Position numbers and translations under genes: made by a program
Shown: piece by piece, positions 1 to 9,708 of the stretch
Layout: the number at the start of each line of letters is the position of its first letter
Position numbering within the stretch: position 1 is the first letter of the stretch
Notes under the pieces: generated by a model
What the model was told of the DNA's origin: nothing
The model's database searches: none
What the model saw: only the letters and a program-made list of their open reading frames with translations
Source of the DNA: Margaritifera margaritifera
Taxonomy: Eukaryota > Mollusca > Bivalvia > Unionida > Margaritiferidae
Direction: 5' to 3'
DNA: 64,000 bases
Assembly: GCA_029931535.1 (NCBI GenBank)
Contig: JAQPZY010001560.1
Location: 3,534,001-3,598,000, forward strand

Positions 1-135
1 CAAGATATGACTTTCCATTCAGGAGTAGCAATAACAAGATTTTCAAGATTTTCATACTGGACATCAGATCAGGACCATTTTCATTTAAGACCAACTGGAC
101 ACAATAAGAAATCTTCATATTGCTGAAAATGAAAT
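1..135 (-). repeat. Fragment of dispersed 145-bp repeat family (R1)
   Basis: The phrases for an oligonucleotide-level match (CAAGATTTTCAAGAT, CATTTTCATTTAAGACCAACT, GACATCAGATCAGGACC in shorter pieces) recur near 43,500-44,040 in the same orientation and, reverse-complemented, near 38,640-39,480 and 60,440-61,060. It is therefore one partial monomer of a family found at four places in this window. The LINE remnant starts just downstream, so it probably inserted into or beside this repeat. Confidence 0.6.
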
Positions 136-174
136 AGCCCACGTGAAGTTAAAATACTTCAATTGTCAGTTTAT

Positions 175-3100
175 TTAAGGTGGGGATCTTGATGCATATA
201 CAAGTTCTAAGCCAGATTTAATTGAATTTACTTGATAATTTTGACTACATCCAAGACATGGTTTTGCCAGATAAAAGTAATTTAGTTAACAGGAATGTTA
301 ATGGTAATGGCCACAAATGATTGAGTTTTTGCAAATCTACAGGTTTGAGAATCGTGAATGGCCGTTTTAGTAATGATGAAGGTGTTAGCAACTTTACATG
401 TATCACCCAAAATATGGCAAGCATGACTGACTATTTTCTGTCAGATTATCCTTTTATGAAATTTATATCTAATTTTAATATCTTAAACAGAGTTGAATCA
501 ATTCACATGCCACTTTTGCTAGACTTGTCCAGGATTGGCATTATTTCTAGGAGTGATCCTGATACGCACAACACAGATAATTATACTGATAAATCCAACA
601 AAGTTAATATGGACTCAAGAAAAGCAAAATGCATATCAGGAAAGTTTGCATAAGCAACTTCATAGCTTTTCATTTTAGACTTTTTGCAACATGATTGAAA
701 CATCTGATTTTGATAAAGCTATGGAAACACTGGTTCAGGTTCTTCAGAATGCAGCTGACAATGTTGGTATGAAGGAAAATGTAAGATGGTCTGGTAACAG
801 TTGTACAACACAGCATAACACACACACTAGATGACAACCATGGTTCGATATATCGATCAAAATGCAAAAAGAATGGCAGTTAGAGCACTAAGAAAGTTCA
901 GAATCATTTGATCTCAAGATTACCTTGAAGAATATCTCAAACAAAAGTGTATATATAAAAAGGTTACATCTAATAAGCAAAATGACAATAAAAATAAATT
1001 ACAAATGCAGCTTGTAAACACACTTGAAAAAAATGTCAAAAAGATATTTTGGAAATTATTACAAGACAGACACAATTTTGGCTCCAGTAAAATTTCACAT
1101 GAGGAGTGGTTCCATCATTTTTCAAATCTTTTTATTCTAGTATTACAAACATTGACATATAAATTTGATACTTCTCAAAATCTTGAAGATGAAACACCAG
1201 ATAGGGAAATCCAAGATGAAGTAAGAACAGCTATTCATTGCTTAAAGTCTGAGAAAGCAGGTATTGATGGCCTAGATTACGAATTTGTTAAAGCAGCCAA
1301 ATGTTATCTTGCTCCTCTGTTGACTCGTCTGTTTAATGCAATGTTTCATTACCTCTTACTTCCCTAATGATTGGTGTACAACAATCATTATACCACTGAT
1401 AAATAGGGGACAAAGATAGCCCAAATAATTATAGAGGGACTAGTCTGCTACGCGTACTAAGTAAGGTCTTCACATCAATCCTAAATAAGAGGATTACAAA
1501 ATGGTCTGAACACAAAATTTAATTGGTGATGAACAAGTGGGTTTTAGAAAAGAATACTGTACTATAAATAATATATTTGTTTTACACACACTCATTTGGA
1601 AATATCATCGAAAATGTAATAGCAGATTCTATTGCACATTCATAGATTTTGAGAAGGCATTTTATGGAATAAATAGAGATACTTTATAGCATAAATTTCA
1701 AAAACTGAAAATGAGCAGTAAAATGATAAATATGCTTAAAGCAATATATATGGACATAAAGGCTTGTGTTAGGACCACAAAAATGACGGACAGATGCCTT
1801 TGATTGTCCTTTTGGTGTACGTGAAGGTTACATTCTGTCACCATTACTTTTTTCTTTATTTTTATATGACTTTCGAAGTGTATTGTCCAATGACAGCTTT
1901 GGTGTAGACCTTAATGGCATATTAAAGCTGTTTGTTTTGCTATATGCCCATGATTTAGTTATATTTTCTGAAACACCAACTGAGATGCAGCATTTATTTA
2001 ATCGTCTTGAATCTTGTTGCAATGAATGGGGATTTAAGATTAATTTGGACAAAACAAATGTATTTGGGATTTCCTAATTAAAAGTGGCTTCATATTATAA
2101 ATATCTAGGGCTGGTATTCTCTTCATGTGGTGTTTGGTGCCATAAGATCGTATCTGAACAAACATGTAAGGTATTATTCTCATTCAAAAGCAAGTTGCTT
2201 AAGTTTGGAAAAGTATCAATAGACATAATGTTCAAAAAATTGTATACTAAGATACTGCCTGTTCTATTCTATGTAACTGAAATTTTGAGCTATAATAATG
2301 CATTTGATATTGAGAGTACATATAAACTACTGTAAATATGTACTGAAACTTACAAAATCTACCGCAAACAGTTTTGCTATGGCTGAATTAGAGAGAAACA
2401 GTCTTAAATCAACATACATTATCAAGCCAATAAAATACTGGTTGAAAATACTCAAAATGTCCAACAGTAAACTTCCAAGAATTTGTTTTAATATGTAACT
2501 ACAATGGTCGCAATCATCAATCTGTAAGATATGGACTCATGAAATTAAATATATACTCATTTCTTATGGTTTTGGAGAGGCATGATACAACCAAGATGTA
2601 GGAGATAAGCTAATATTTATGAAATTGTTCCAGCAAAGATATATTGATATTGACATACAAACTTGGAATGCAAAAATTAATGAATTGGATAGATTAGTAG
2701 TCTACAAATTAATTAAGTTATACTTTAGCCAAGAACCATATCTAGATAATATCGAAAATTCCGTGTATTTTAGCTTATTTTGCATGCTTAGAGTCAGTTA
2801 TCTGAATGTTAGAGTCAATATGGGTAGATATGATCACACTCCATACAACGAAAGAATATGTCTGTTTTGTAAAAGTGATATTGAAACAGAATATCACTTC
2901 ATTTGCTAGTATAGGGCTTTTGAACTGCTTCGTAAACTGTATTTACCTAAATATCTTTTTGTAAACCCTTCAGAAGATAAGTTTGTATCTGCCCTGCAAA
3001 GCAGAAACATATATTGAACTCTATATGTAAATTTTTAATATACATATCCACTGAAGTATAGAAAGGTACTCCATGGTTCATATAATGCAAACAAATGATG

Positions 3101-3425
3101 AATAATAATGATATAGCTCATTATTTGTTTATGTATATTTCTTTTTTTTCTCTTTATCTCCTTCGCATGCTTGTTACTATTTGTTTATCAGCCCTACAAA
3201 GTAGAAGTAAATGTAAATTTTATTCTATGACCTTAAACACAGAAAGGAAACTCCAAGAATCTTGTAATGTAAATTCTCATGAATAATAATTATATAGTTT
3301 ATTATATGTTTATGTATATGATTTTTATTTCACTCATGTGCTTATTATTTGTTAATGTTACATGTATTATGTAATTTGGGCCAGTGGCCTACATTACCTC
3401 AATAAAGACCACTTAATGAAATTCA
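175..3425 (+). mobile_element. Decayed LINE: APE endonuclease plus reverse transcriptase, with 3' UTR
   Basis: This is a non-LTR retrotransposon remnant read in several frames. Near 180-210 a GDLDAYT-like stretch matches the endonuclease Asp motif. At 340-530 the frame holds GLRIVNGRF and SIHMPLLLDL, the usual C-terminal part of an APE-type endonuclease. RT motifs follow: KSEKAGIDGLD at about 1,240, VGFRK at about 1,540, FIDFEKAF at about 1,645, GVREGYILSPLLF at about 1,815, and YAHD at about 1,943 in place of the catalytic YADD. A C-terminal CLFC...H...C knuckle lies at about 2,858-2,908. AATAAA at 3,401 marks the 3' end. Stops and frameshifts break it throughout, and the altered YADD box means it is dead. 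The 5' end (ORF1 and start of the endonuclease) is missing, as in a 5'-truncated insertion. Family is uncertain; the layout fits the LINE groups common in molluscs. Confidence 0.85.
2985..3350 (+). repeat. Imperfect ~200-bp direct duplication in the LINE 3' UTR
   Basis: The segment around 2,990-3,180 (CTGC-AAAGCAGAA, GAAAGGTACTCCA, GATGAATAATAATGATATAG) recurs with changes at about 3,187-3,350 (CTACAAAGTAGAAG, GAAAGGAAACTCCA, ATGAATAATAATTATATAG). It lies between the last LINE coding motif and the AATAAA signal, so the duplication belongs to the element's 3' UTR. Confidence 0.55.
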
Positions 3426-3469
3426 GTTTTGATTTGCTAGAATGCAGCCTCAGTAAATAATTATCAAAT

Positions 3470-3665
3470 TACCTTAAAGAACAAGGCAGAAATGAACATG
3501 GCAGAAATTCCCTTCAAGGACAATGCAGAAATGACCATGGGGAAAATTACCTTAAAGGACAAGGCAGAAATGACCATGTGGGAAATTCTCTTTAAGGAAA
3601 AGGCAGAAATGACCATGGGGGAAATTCCCTTCAAGGACAAGGCAGAAATGACCATGGGGGAACTT
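3470..3665. repeat. 39-bp minisatellite, 5 copies
   Basis: The core GCAGAAATGACCATG starts at 3486, 3525, 3564, 3603 and 3642, exactly 39 bp apart. Copies differ by a few substitutions (for example GAACATG in the first). Because 39 is divisible by three, the minus strand stays open over the array, but the repeated peptide has no other support as a gene. Confidence 0.93.
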
Positions 3666-4138
3666 TAAGACCCATGACCTCCTGATCCTGGATGAAGTCT
3701 TTTTACTGAACTTTATCCAATACTTGGCCAGAAAAATTGCAGCCAATTTGCAGCAGAACAAATGCTCTTTCAATCATTTCCTTGCAAACTTTCTCTATCT
3801 ATGCTTCATCTCTGCTCTTTCTCTACTTTAATAATATTCAACTGCTGCATTTCTGCTGCAAAATTCACGATGTTATTTGGCCTTGGATGCCTTTTTACAA
3901 TGCCATGGCTACTCCAAAGATAGATTTTATGTCATCACCCCACCCACCTATTGCACATTAAAGAAACATGACAATGTCAGTATATATATATATGTCACCT
4001 TAACCTTGAAGTATAAGATATAACCCAAACTGCAATACCTGACCTGACACACCTTCTAGCAATGATGCATAAATGTATGAACTTTCATCCATCTATCTCA
4101 ATTAAGCAGCTGTAGAAAGGGCAGAAATCAACAAGAAG
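3666..4138. other. Intergenic DNA, no gene seen
   Basis: I see no conserved coding frame here. A short (TA)n run sits at about 3,980-3,993. The short open frame at 3,737-3,961 has no recognisable motif or splice context. Confidence 0.5.
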
Positions 4139-4516
4139 TGCATCGATATGACATGAATGCCCTTCCAATATGATGCAATTACAGATCAAAAATGCATCGA
4201 TATGACATGAATGCCGTTCCAATATGATGCAATTACAGATCAAAAATGCATCGATATGACATGAATGCCCTTCCAATATGATGCAATTACAAATCAAAAA
4301 TGCATCGATATGACATGAATGCCCTTCCAATATGATGCAATTACATATCAAAAATGCATCGATATGACATGAATGCCCTTCCAATATGATGCAATTACAG
4401 ATCAAAAATGCATCGATATGACATGAATGCCCTTCCAATATGATACAATTACAGATCAAAAATGCATTGATATGACATGAATGCCCTTCCAATATGATGC
4501 AATTACAGATCAAAAA
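4139..4516. repeat. 54-bp minisatellite, 7 copies
   Basis: GCATCGATATGACATGAATG recurs every 54 bp (for example 4140 and 4194), with only scattered substitutions. The unit is divisible by three and leaves a 142-codon open frame on the minus strand that repeats 18 residues beginning ICNCIILEGHSCHIDAF. This is an expected by-product of a stop-free unit, not good evidence for a protein. The high similarity between copies points to recent expansion or homogenisation. Confidence 0.93.
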
Positions 4517-5600
4517 CTCTTAGTCAAATTGGGGCCATAACTCCATTAAATTTTGACAGAAAACAGTAAAACTCAAAGTTGATCAGGGTCTTCTTTACGT
4601 AAAGCCAAACCAAATCTATTTTCAAAGTTGATCTGGGTCTTCTTTACGTAAAGCCAAACCAAATCTGGTTTCAACCCATTAAGTCATTCAAAAGTTATTG
4701 ATCTGTAAGTGAACGGACAAGTTCTGAATTAAACTGGGTCCATATTCATACAGTCTTTAAAGAAAACATTGAAAATCAAACTTGACCTGGGATTTTGATA
4801 CATGAAACCTCATAGCAAACTTGATTTTAATCCATGGAGTCCTTCAGATGTTATTGAGCAGAAAGATTTGCCAGAAAATAGTGGAAATAAAACTTGACCT
4901 GCTGGTTCGATATTTTATTAATGTTAAACCTCATACTAAATTTGATTTTAATTCATGGCGTTGCTCAACAGTTACTGAGTTAAGCAAAATTGAAGGGCAA
5001 AGTTTAAGTCAAACAGGGACCAAAACTCAAAAACATTTTGTAAGAAATGTAAAGTATCATACTAAATTTGATTTCAATCCATTAAGTCCATCAAATGTTA
5101 TTAAAACAAACAAAATAAAAAGGCAAAGTTCTAAGTCAAACATAGGACATAACTCCATAACATGTTGCCAGGAAATATAATATATCAAACTTGACCTAGG
5201 TCTTTTTAATTTAAAGCTTAAATACTGAATTTAATTTCAACCCTTGAAGTCCTTGAAACGTTATTGTGCAGAAAAACTAATGGGCAAAAGTTCTTAAACA
5301 GGGGCCATAACTCCATAAAACTGCCAGAAAATGGTGAAAATCACTTGACCTAGATCTTCGTAATGTAAAATCTCTGATGTAAAAATATGACTTCAATACA
5401 TTAAGTACTTCCAAAGTTTCCGAGTGGAAACAAAATTTGTGATGAACAGAATGGGACGGGACAGGACAGGATATATGTGCATGGGTAACACTATATACCC
5501 CCTCCATAGTTATGGCAGGTACATAGAAAACTAAAAATGTTGACCTCTGACCTTGACCATGAAGGAAGGATCCTGAATGTTGTACACTGCACATATAAGT
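4517..5600. repeat. Dispersed bivalve-type repeat with internal ~150-bp subrepeats
   Basis: Phrases such as CCATAACTCCAT, GAAAATGGTGAAAATC, ACTTGACCT-GGTCTT, TTTGATTTCAACCCATTAAG and TCAAA-GTTATTGA recur four to six times at roughly 120-160-bp spacing. The last part (5,400-5,560) has GTGGAAAC, then CTGACCTTGACC, a wording I associate with very abundant bivalve interspersed repeats; that association is from memory. Open frames across it are not conserved between subrepeats. Confidence 0.6.
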
Positions 5601-5950
5601 GTACCAAGTGTTACCAATTTATCTCAAATGTCACATCACAAAGTTAACAATATGGAACATAAATTGTGATATTAATCAAATCAAACCTGTATTAAAATAA
5701 ATAAACATGCTTATATTGTTATACAACCATAATTGCTTTCAACACAGGTTAGTTTTACATATAGAGAAACACGATAGGGAAATAGGATAACATTCAATTA
5801 AACATATTTCAATAGGCTTCATCTATGTCCTCTGCATTTTGCAAAAAGGTGGGGGTGAGGGGCAATAAAAAAGGACAATACACAAGCAAGAAAGTGATTT
5901 GCAGTCCAAAGTATTTTTCTAAACAACATGTAAACACTGCAATCTTTATA
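5601..5950. other. Non-coding stretch, nothing recognised
   Basis: AT-rich sequence without a conserved frame, palindrome or repeat that I can support. Confidence 0.45.
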
Positions 5951-5954
5951 GTAC

Positions 5955-6045
5955 CTTCCCTGAATAGAGCTGTGTTAACATCATAAGAGTCCCCATTTGT
6001 ACCTTGACAACTGTAGACCCAATCCCTGCTTCTGACGTGCAAATA
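5955..6045 (-). CDS. Possible internal exon of an unknown minus-strand gene
   Basis: On the minus strand a pyrimidine-containing acceptor (TTTGCACGTCAG) precedes about 91 bases, followed by the donor AGGGAAG|GTACTA. One frame reads SRDWVYSCQGTNGDSYDV and continues open to the donor. Its Trp, Cys and Tyr content looks protein-like. A second frame (AGIGSTVVKVQMGTLMML) is also open and is the one that would be in phase with the candidate exon at 7,034-7,419. I cannot decide between the two frames. Both candidate exons end with the same GGGAAG|GTACTA donor context. The product is not recognised. Confidence 0.3.
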
Positions 6046-6150
6046 TAAAGCTGATTGCATTGCCAAAATCCAGTGGTTCCTCCAGTTTCCACTACCTCAA
6101 ATATATGTACAACTTTAAACAACATCTACGCCCTCCTCAGTGTACATGAT

Positions 6151-6625
6151 CATGAGAACAGTACCATATATATTCACTTATAACTTGAGTCAAACTGCAA
6201 ATAATATAGACCCTGATCTGCCATTGCATCATGAGAACAGTACCATATATACCCACTTATAACTTGAGTCAAACTGCAAATAACATAGACCCTGATCTGC
6301 CATTGCATCATGAGAACAGTACCATATATATTCACTTATAACTTGGGTCAAACTGCAAATGACATAGACCCTGATCTGCCATTGCATCATGAGAACAGTA
6401 CCATATATACTTACTTATAACTTGGGTCAAACTGCAAATGACATAGACCCTGATCTGCCATTGCATCATGAGAACAGTACCATATATATTCACTTATAAC
6501 TTGAGTCAAACTGCAAATAACACAGACCCTGATCTGCCATTGCATCATGAGAACAGTACCATATACTCACTTATAACTTGGGTCAAACTGCAAATAACAT
6601 AGACCCTGATCTGCCATTGTATAAT
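6151..6625. repeat. 79-bp tandem array, 6 copies: amplified left arm of a foldback MITE
   Basis: CATGAGAACAGTACCATATA starts at 6151, 6230, 6309, 6388, 6467 and 6546, an exact 79-bp period. Each unit contains TACCATATATACTCACTTAT (the MITE terminal inverted repeat) followed by AACTGCAAATAACATAGACC and CTGATCTGCCATTG. That is the left terminus and left arm of the element seen complete at 20,098-20,314 and 56,698-56,914. The final unit runs on into the rest of a MITE copy, so the array arose from the element itself. Confidence 0.9.
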
Positions 6626-6770
6626 GTGCTAGCAGATCAGAATCTATTTTGTTTGTTCTACTGATTACTCTTAACAAACTGCATAGACCCAGATCAGATC
6701 TCCCATTACATTATGTGACAGACAATCTGGGTCCATGCAGTTTGCAGTTGGATCTGACTTATAGTATGTA
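6546..6770. mobile_element. Foldback MITE copy A
   Basis: The left terminus is the last 79-bp unit. It continues through a degenerate AGACCCTGATCTGCC / AGCAGATCAGAATCT inverted pair. The centre is TTACTCTTAACAAACTGCAT, then an AGACCCAGATC / GATCTGGGTC-type pair, and it ends at GCAGTTGGATCTGACTTATAG. Order and spacing match copies B and C. No protein is encoded; it would be mobilised in trans, if at all. Confidence 0.8.
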
Positions 6771-6771
6771 T

Positions 6772-6935
6772 CTTAAGTTGTGCATAATGTGCAGTAAGTT
6801 GTGCATACTGTGCAGTAAGTTGTGCATACTGTGCAGCAAGTTGTGCATACTATGCAGTAAGTTGTTCATACTGTGCAGTAAGTTGTGCATAATGTGCAGT
6901 AAGTTGTGCATAATGTGCAGTAAGTTGTGCAAACT
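6772..6935. repeat. 21-bp minisatellite, about 8 copies
   Basis: GTGCAGTAAGTTGTGCATAC is repeated with single-base changes from directly after MITE copy A. The unit is divisible by three and gives a plus-strand frame repeating SKLCILC, judged a by-product of the repeat. Confidence 0.92.
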
Positions 6936-7033
6936 TGCACAATCAAGACAAAAGAATTACTCGAGGAATTAAAAGCAATACAAAAGTCCAGAATATTTTC
7001 TTTTTTTGAGCCCTCCCAAAATACTTAGTACCT

Positions 7034-7419
7034 TCCCTATCTGGGCCATCAGTCTCTGATGTTTCCAAGTCGGTATCTAATTTGCCCTGCTTATATGCCA
7101 GAACTAATTGCCGTATATCCTCCTCCGCTGCCTCAGAATCACTTGTTGTTGTCGTGCTACAGTAACGATACCTACGAACTATCTCTGGCAATAAATATGG
7201 AGTCTTTTCTGGGCTGTCATCTGTCAAATCATCAGTGGAATACATCGAACTAGGAACACCTGATAATGATGAACTACACGATTCCAGGCTCGGTGGCCGA
7301 TCAAGAGCTGAACCCTTCTTTTTAAAATTTTCAACAAAAGTTTGTATCTCCTGTTCAATTTTGTATGCCTCCAGACCAGAATAACGGGACTGACCTCGCA
7401 GTCGACGATTTGTGCACAT
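7034..7419 (-). CDS. Possible first coding exon of an unrecognised gene
   Basis: The minus strand is open from ATG at 7,419 for about 128 codons to a donor-like GATAGGGAAG|GTACTAAGT near 7,034. An in-frame TAA lies two codons upstream of the ATG, so the ATG can be the true start if an upstream exon is 5' UTR; a possible acceptor (CTGTCTGAATGAAAG) lies about 17 bases before it. The peptide is hydrophilic. It has a likely helical stretch (GLEAYKIEQEIQTFVENFKK), a Ser-rich acidic middle (SMYSTDDLTDDSPEK) and a second helical segment (EEDIRQLVLAYKQGKLDTDL). Composition is clearly unlike the surrounding repeats. I recognise no family. It could also be a retained fragment of a dead gene. Confidence 0.45.
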
Positions 7420-7431
7420 AATTTATTGATG

Positions 7432-9708
7432 TAGCTTTCATTCAGACAGCAAGAATGTAATTATTTCCTGACTTCCATGATAACAGGTGGAATAATAATA
7501 CCTTCATATGATACAGTCCCCCTTTCTCACTATCACAATTTAACATTCAGAAATATACTGTAACTACTTGCTCCTTTTGCAAAAAGAATATTACCCCTAA
7601 AAAAGAAAAGCATTTGCACAGTCAGCACTCATTTTATTTGACACACTATATCCAATTTCTGTAGTCTTATTACATAACCAACAGCATTGTTAAACCACAA
7701 TTTGCACTAGCATTGCTGACTGCAAGAATATGAAAATAAATGATATGAAACTGAAACAAAAACACATTATTATTCCATTATTTAGATCGTCAGTTTAAAT
7801 GCATAGTGAAATGGCCATGTGTAAAATGGAACTCCACAGTCATTGAATTGATGTTGTTTCAGCCTGAATCAAGTTGCAATGTTCTGTTACCCATCTACCA
7901 GACATGTGCATGCAGCAGCTGAAGTCTGATCAATACTTTGCCTACCTTCTGACATACATATTGACAATCAACTGTTCAGCTACCATTTTCCTACAACTAG
8001 GATGACATTTAATCAACCAAGAACCAGTCATTTATAGCTCGTCTTCCTGCAAGCAGATGCTAAATAATCAGACAACCAGTCATGAAGGTTCCAGCTTTCC
8101 TGTCAGCAGGCATTATAAAATCATAATGTGCCAATAAACACATAATTCAAGGTACAATTCCATAATCATGTGACCGATGTTGCAAAGAAAGCCAGATTGA
8201 TTTTTGTAGCATTAGGGACCGATCATTTAATTTCAAGGAAAGTGGGACTAGGATTTTTTTTGTTTTAAATTTCCTGCCCTCAAATGGGAAAAAAGAACTA
8301 ATTATATTCATTATATTAGTTGAAAATAAATTATCTTGAGGTAAAAAAAAAAAATATCCCAGCCTGAAAGAAAATCCCACACCTTCCTACACACCCCCAC
8401 CCCAGAAATTAATGCTACTGGTGGTCTCTTATAATAAATATATCCATGCTGATTCCTTTTTACTCTTTAACCCTGCTGAATTAAAGCAGTAAAAGGAAGA
8501 CTGGTAGACTTCTGGCATTAATTCTTTGGAAAATGGGTTTATTTATTTCATGAAGCAGCAAAGATGACAAAGACACTATTGACCAGTAATAGACTACTAC
8601 TGTATATCCAAAGCCTGATGACTCTAATACTGTAACAAGCTTTGAAGCCAATCCTAAAATCGAGTCCATGTTTAATTTTGATAAACTCCAACATCCCTTG
8701 ACAAATCTGTTTTTCTCTTTACCTACCAGCCACTAAAGAGTACCAGTGTGAGAAATCTCTCATGTTATTGATCCACTGCGAGCTGTAATGCTATAACTAA
8801 TGATGTTGGCACCAGATTCCAGGATACCAGAGATTGAAACCCTAATAAAAATCAATTATGTTCAGTGACTACATATATCATTTAAAAAAGAGAAGTGATT
8901 TATATTACTGATAAATTAAAAGTTTACATTTTGTTTTTAAGAATTAAAATTGAGTTTCCTGGAGAAATGAACAAAGCAAATCTCCAATACTGAGTATATT
9001 TGTTGGAAGCAAAAGATTCTAAAAGTGTCCAGTAACATATGAAAATGTTCCATCAACAAGAATACATGTACTTAGAATGAAAGAAATTTAACTTTTATTT
9101 AAAAACTTTAAAATCTGAAAATGTATTTTTGATAAAATTATCAAAATAATCATGGAAATGTATATAAACATTTTCCACATCTGTTTGCTTCTAAATTTCA
9201 ACAAAACTACAATTAATTTGTCTTCAAAGATATAATTAATTTTATCCTAAATTTTTAATATTATCTCAATGATCTTGACATAAGTTATCTCTGCCTGAAA
9301 ATTTACACAGATATCTCAAAAAGTTTTAAACAGATTTTGACAGAACTTTCACCCTTCTTTATATTTGTATTACATTGCCATATTCTTAGACATGAGTATC
9401 ACTTTTAAAGACCAGAAATTCTTAACCTAATTATGTCTTACTGAAGTTGAAGGGATAAGACCACAGAAATGTTTCAATAACTGTGACATAATTACAAAAA
9501 CGAAAGAACTTAATTGCCATTAGGCCTAATGACCATTCTGCATACATATACAAAGCAATTACAAATTCCATGATGATGATACAAATATCTACAGGTAATA
9601 TATAGTCAATAATACATGTATATCTCAGACTCCTTGAATGAAACTATAAGTACCGACCCTATCCATGATTTTAATGTACATGCTTCAGGCTTATTTCTGG
9701 TAGGTGAA
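7432..9708. other. Long non-coding stretch, probably intron or intergenic
   Basis: No frame longer than about 75 codons has recognisable character. A run of A's lies at about 8,343-8,354. If the exon at 7,034-7,419 belongs to a gene starting further right, this would be intron. Confidence 0.45.

Noticed and set aside
4085..4513. 142-codon minus-strand frame with an 18-residue repeat
   Set aside because: It is the translation of a stop-free 54-bp tandem unit, with no start context, splice context or homology cue.
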